A stretch of DNA of 64,000 nucleotides, taken from Pseudalkalibacillus hwajinpoensis. Lineage in GTDB: Bacteria > Bacillota > Bacilli > Bacillales > Guptibacillaceae. A program made the position numbers and the translations under genes. Location: NCBI RefSeq assembly GCF_039851965.1, contig NZ_CP156674.1:868001-932000 (forward strand). Direction: 5' to 3'. Positions 62,561 to 64,000 of the stretch are shown here, one piece after another. The notes under the pieces were generated by a model, which made no database searches, had not been told where the DNA came from, and saw only the letters and a list, made by a program, of their open reading frames with translations. Positions within the stretch are counted from its first letter, which is position 1; each line of letters opens with the position of its first letter.

Positions 62561-63166
62561 CTATTGCTCAAGTGCATGTGGATCTGTTAGTTGAGCGTTA
62601 CACTGCTGATTATCCACACACATGTAGTTGCCGAGTGTATGATAGTCTGATTCTTGATTGACAGCTTTTTTTGTTACGTGTGCAACTTGTCCTAAACAGC
62701 CACACAGGGCACATGTTGCAGGCTGAGTATGAATCATGTACGCTCCCTCAACCCCCACTAAAGTGTCGTCCATGGGATAGACAAAATATCTTCTTTTTGA
62801 ACGAACGTCATTCCATCCAAGATAAGTAAGGAGTAACGAATCGTAATCGGATGCCTTCACTTTATTGCTATTTGGAAAAAGCATTTGCATTTCTTCCTGA
62901 GTTACTTTAGGAAACGGCAAAACATATGTGTACGCTTCATCAAGAAACTCCTAGATGTCAACATAGCGAATCGTTCTAAGTCGATTCAGAAATGAACGTT
63001 CATCTCCGTTCAGCGACGTGAATAGCCCAAGAACTTTATCAGTAGCATTGTGTCGGACAGCATCTAGAACATCCTGATCAATAAGATAATTCACATTATA
63101 AAGAAGCACGTCAACCTGCTCTCGAATCACATTAAACTGATGATTATACAAAAACGGTTTAAGCAT
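62561..63166 (-). pseudogene. FusB-type elongation factor G-binding protein with amber stop
   Basis: The frame runs from 63166 (LKPFLYNHQFNVIREQVDVLL) to TAG at 62951-62953, then goes on in frame (EFLDEAYTYVLPFPKVTQEE) to 62561. Together ~200 residues, the size of FusB/FusC proteins that free EF-G from the ribosome in fusidic acid resistance. The C-terminal four-Cys zinc finger (CALCGC ... CVDNQQC) is intact. The stop probably replaces Gln or Lys. The cleaved N-terminal part alone should not work. Confidence 0.8.
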
Positions 63167-63250
63167 AGAAGACCCTCCTCTTTGTGTTTTCTTTCTTTAT
63201 ACCCCAAATATAAAGACGTGCGGAAGGCTTGATTAAACTGTTTATTAATA

Positions 63251-63281
63251 CGAAAAGCCGGCAGCGCCGGCTATTAATCAG
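63251..63281 (-). terminator. Terminator after lipoyl-like gene
   Basis: AGCCGGC pairs with GCCGGCT over GCT, followed by TTTCG on the minus strand. Confidence 0.75.
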
Positions 63282-63285
63282 GACC

Positions 63286-63531
63286 TTAGTCACTTCCTGT
63301 TACAAAGTCATCTTCTTTCATTGATGCGAGAACAAAACCGCCTTTAACACGATCATTCTCTTTCACATGAAGTTCAGAAATTTCACCGCTTACTCCAAGC
63401 GTAATCTTCTCCGCGTTACCCTGTCCGTTGCGTACGACAAACATTGGCTCCCACTCGTAAACACGGGACGCATGGTTTACCAATACCTTCTCGATAACTC
63501 CCTCACATGGACAGACTACTGAACGATTCAT
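63286..63531 (-). CDS. Small biotin/lipoyl-like domain protein
   Basis: An 81-residue protein that follows the barrel-sandwich pattern: VVCPCEGVIEKVLVNHASRVYEWEP then GEISELHVKENDRVKGG. The hairpin that would carry the modified Lys (usually AMKM) is absent, so it is probably not biotinylated or lipoylated. A two-Cys start (VVCPCEG) is unusual. AAGGGGAAAGAAATC precedes the ATG. Function unknown. Confidence 0.6.
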   Translation of the reverse strand: MNRSVVCPCEGVIEKVLVNHASRVYEWEPMFVVRNGQGNAEKITLGVSGEISELHVKENDRVKGGFVLASMKEDDFVTGSD

Positions 63532-63913
63532 GATTTCTTTCCCCTTTCAAGCATGTAATGGTTCCTCTTTAGGAACGGCTAGCTACTCTTAATGAATATG
63601 TCTCACTCGTTTTTCTATGATGCAAAACATGTTATTTCTTAACCATGCGTTTATTTTACCTGCTTTTTTGAGTTTGACAACCCCTAAATTTAACTGTTTC
63701 TGTATTCAAATTGTTGCTATAAAAGGGAAAACGCTTGTTTATTTTACTACAATAATATAAGTATAAAGTATCTCTTTCATAATAATACCTCGCCATCTCA
63801 GTTCATCTTCTTTATTGGTTTCGTTTTCATTCAAAATTAGGCTTTGAGGCATCTTCTTTCAGAAAAATATCTTACCATAATGAGATAAACAGAAAATATT
63901 TTTGTGAAAATGA
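63532..63913. other. Gap with no gene seen
   Basis: AT-rich, with no frame bearing a good start on either strand. It probably holds the promoter of the gene at 63531. Confidence 0.5.
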
Positions 63914-64000
63914 TTATTTTTTCTCCTTTCGATAAGTCAGCATTGTCCAGTTCGCCGTTGCCTTTTGTCCCTCGAGCGTCCATCCTCTCTTTTGAAGTAC
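63914..64000 (-). CDS. C-terminal end of an unknown gene (partial)
   Basis: A minus-strand frame enters at the right edge, reads VLQKRGWTLEGQKATANWTM and LTYRKEKK, then stops at 63914. Twenty-eight residues are too few for a family call. Confidence 0.5.
   Translation of the reverse strand, partial: VLQKRGWTLEGQKATANWTMLTYRKEKK

Overview
The window looks like chromosomal DNA of a spore-forming member of the Bacillaceae, a relative of Bacillus subtilis. Base composition is AT-leaning, start codons have strong GGAGG-type ribosome binding sites with frequent TTG starts, and many genes or gene orders match Bacillus loci: yerO-swrC, yknWXYZ, a tre operon with TreR operators, paired short ChrA proteins beside a YwrD-like gamma-glutamyltransferase, Spo0E-like and FbpA-like small proteins, and an RsbR paralogue. 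A BCCT carrier and a betaine-type binding protein fit a salt-exposed, possibly marine or alkaliphilic, species. No rRNA, tRNA, CRISPR array, prophage or intact insertion sequence was found.

Layout. 1-5.2 kb: stress-signalling RsbR fragment, a swrC-type RND pump broken by an amber codon, and its divergent TetR repressor with two matching operators. 5.3-8 kb: small regulators (sigma-like factor, Spo0E-like phosphatase, FbpA), ribosomal protein L31 type B and a DUF421 membrane protein. 8-10.1 kb: recQ. 10.2-13.9 kb: yknWXYZ behind a sigma-W-like promoter. 14-25 kb: DHH phosphoesterase, acyl-CoA synthetase, LOG-family hydrolase, sirtuin, BCCT transporter, HNH protein and a SWIM-SNF2 helicase. 25-30 kb: two broken transport genes (LysE type, betaine-binding type) and oxidoreductases. 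30-34.8 kb: trehalose operon (EIIA, EIIBC, phosphotrehalase, repressor). 35-47 kb: small enzymes, a cell-wall 3D-domain protein, AI-2E and kinase-like pair, nucleoside hydrolase, ChrA pair, gamma-glutamyltransferase and lipid kinase. 47.5-52 kb: an OFA-family transporter, a DUF2294 protein and an FdhF/YdeP-type molybdopterin oxidoreductase, probably a formate/oxalate locus. 52-64 kb: thiM, redox genes (peroxiredoxin, Rex paralogue), an exonuclease with a small membrane protein behind a second sigma-W-like promoter, a secreted lamin-tail/phospholipase D protein, a dicarboxylate symporter and a broken fusB-like gene.

Three things stand out. First, the OFA transporter and the molybdopterin enzyme carry matching 5' leaders: two small hairpins around a shared ATCCTGCTAAA core, then a terminator. 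This is the best candidate here for an undescribed cis-regulatory RNA. Second, two and a half tandem copies of a ~120-bp element near 36.8-37.1 kb keep their pairing through compensatory base changes and keep two mutually exclusive pairings. Third, at least five genes are broken (amber in swrC, amber in fusB, opal in a betaine-binding gene, frameshift in lysE, internal loss in a GNAT gene), a high density for 64 kb that suggests relaxed selection, sequence error or, less likely, stop-codon readthrough.
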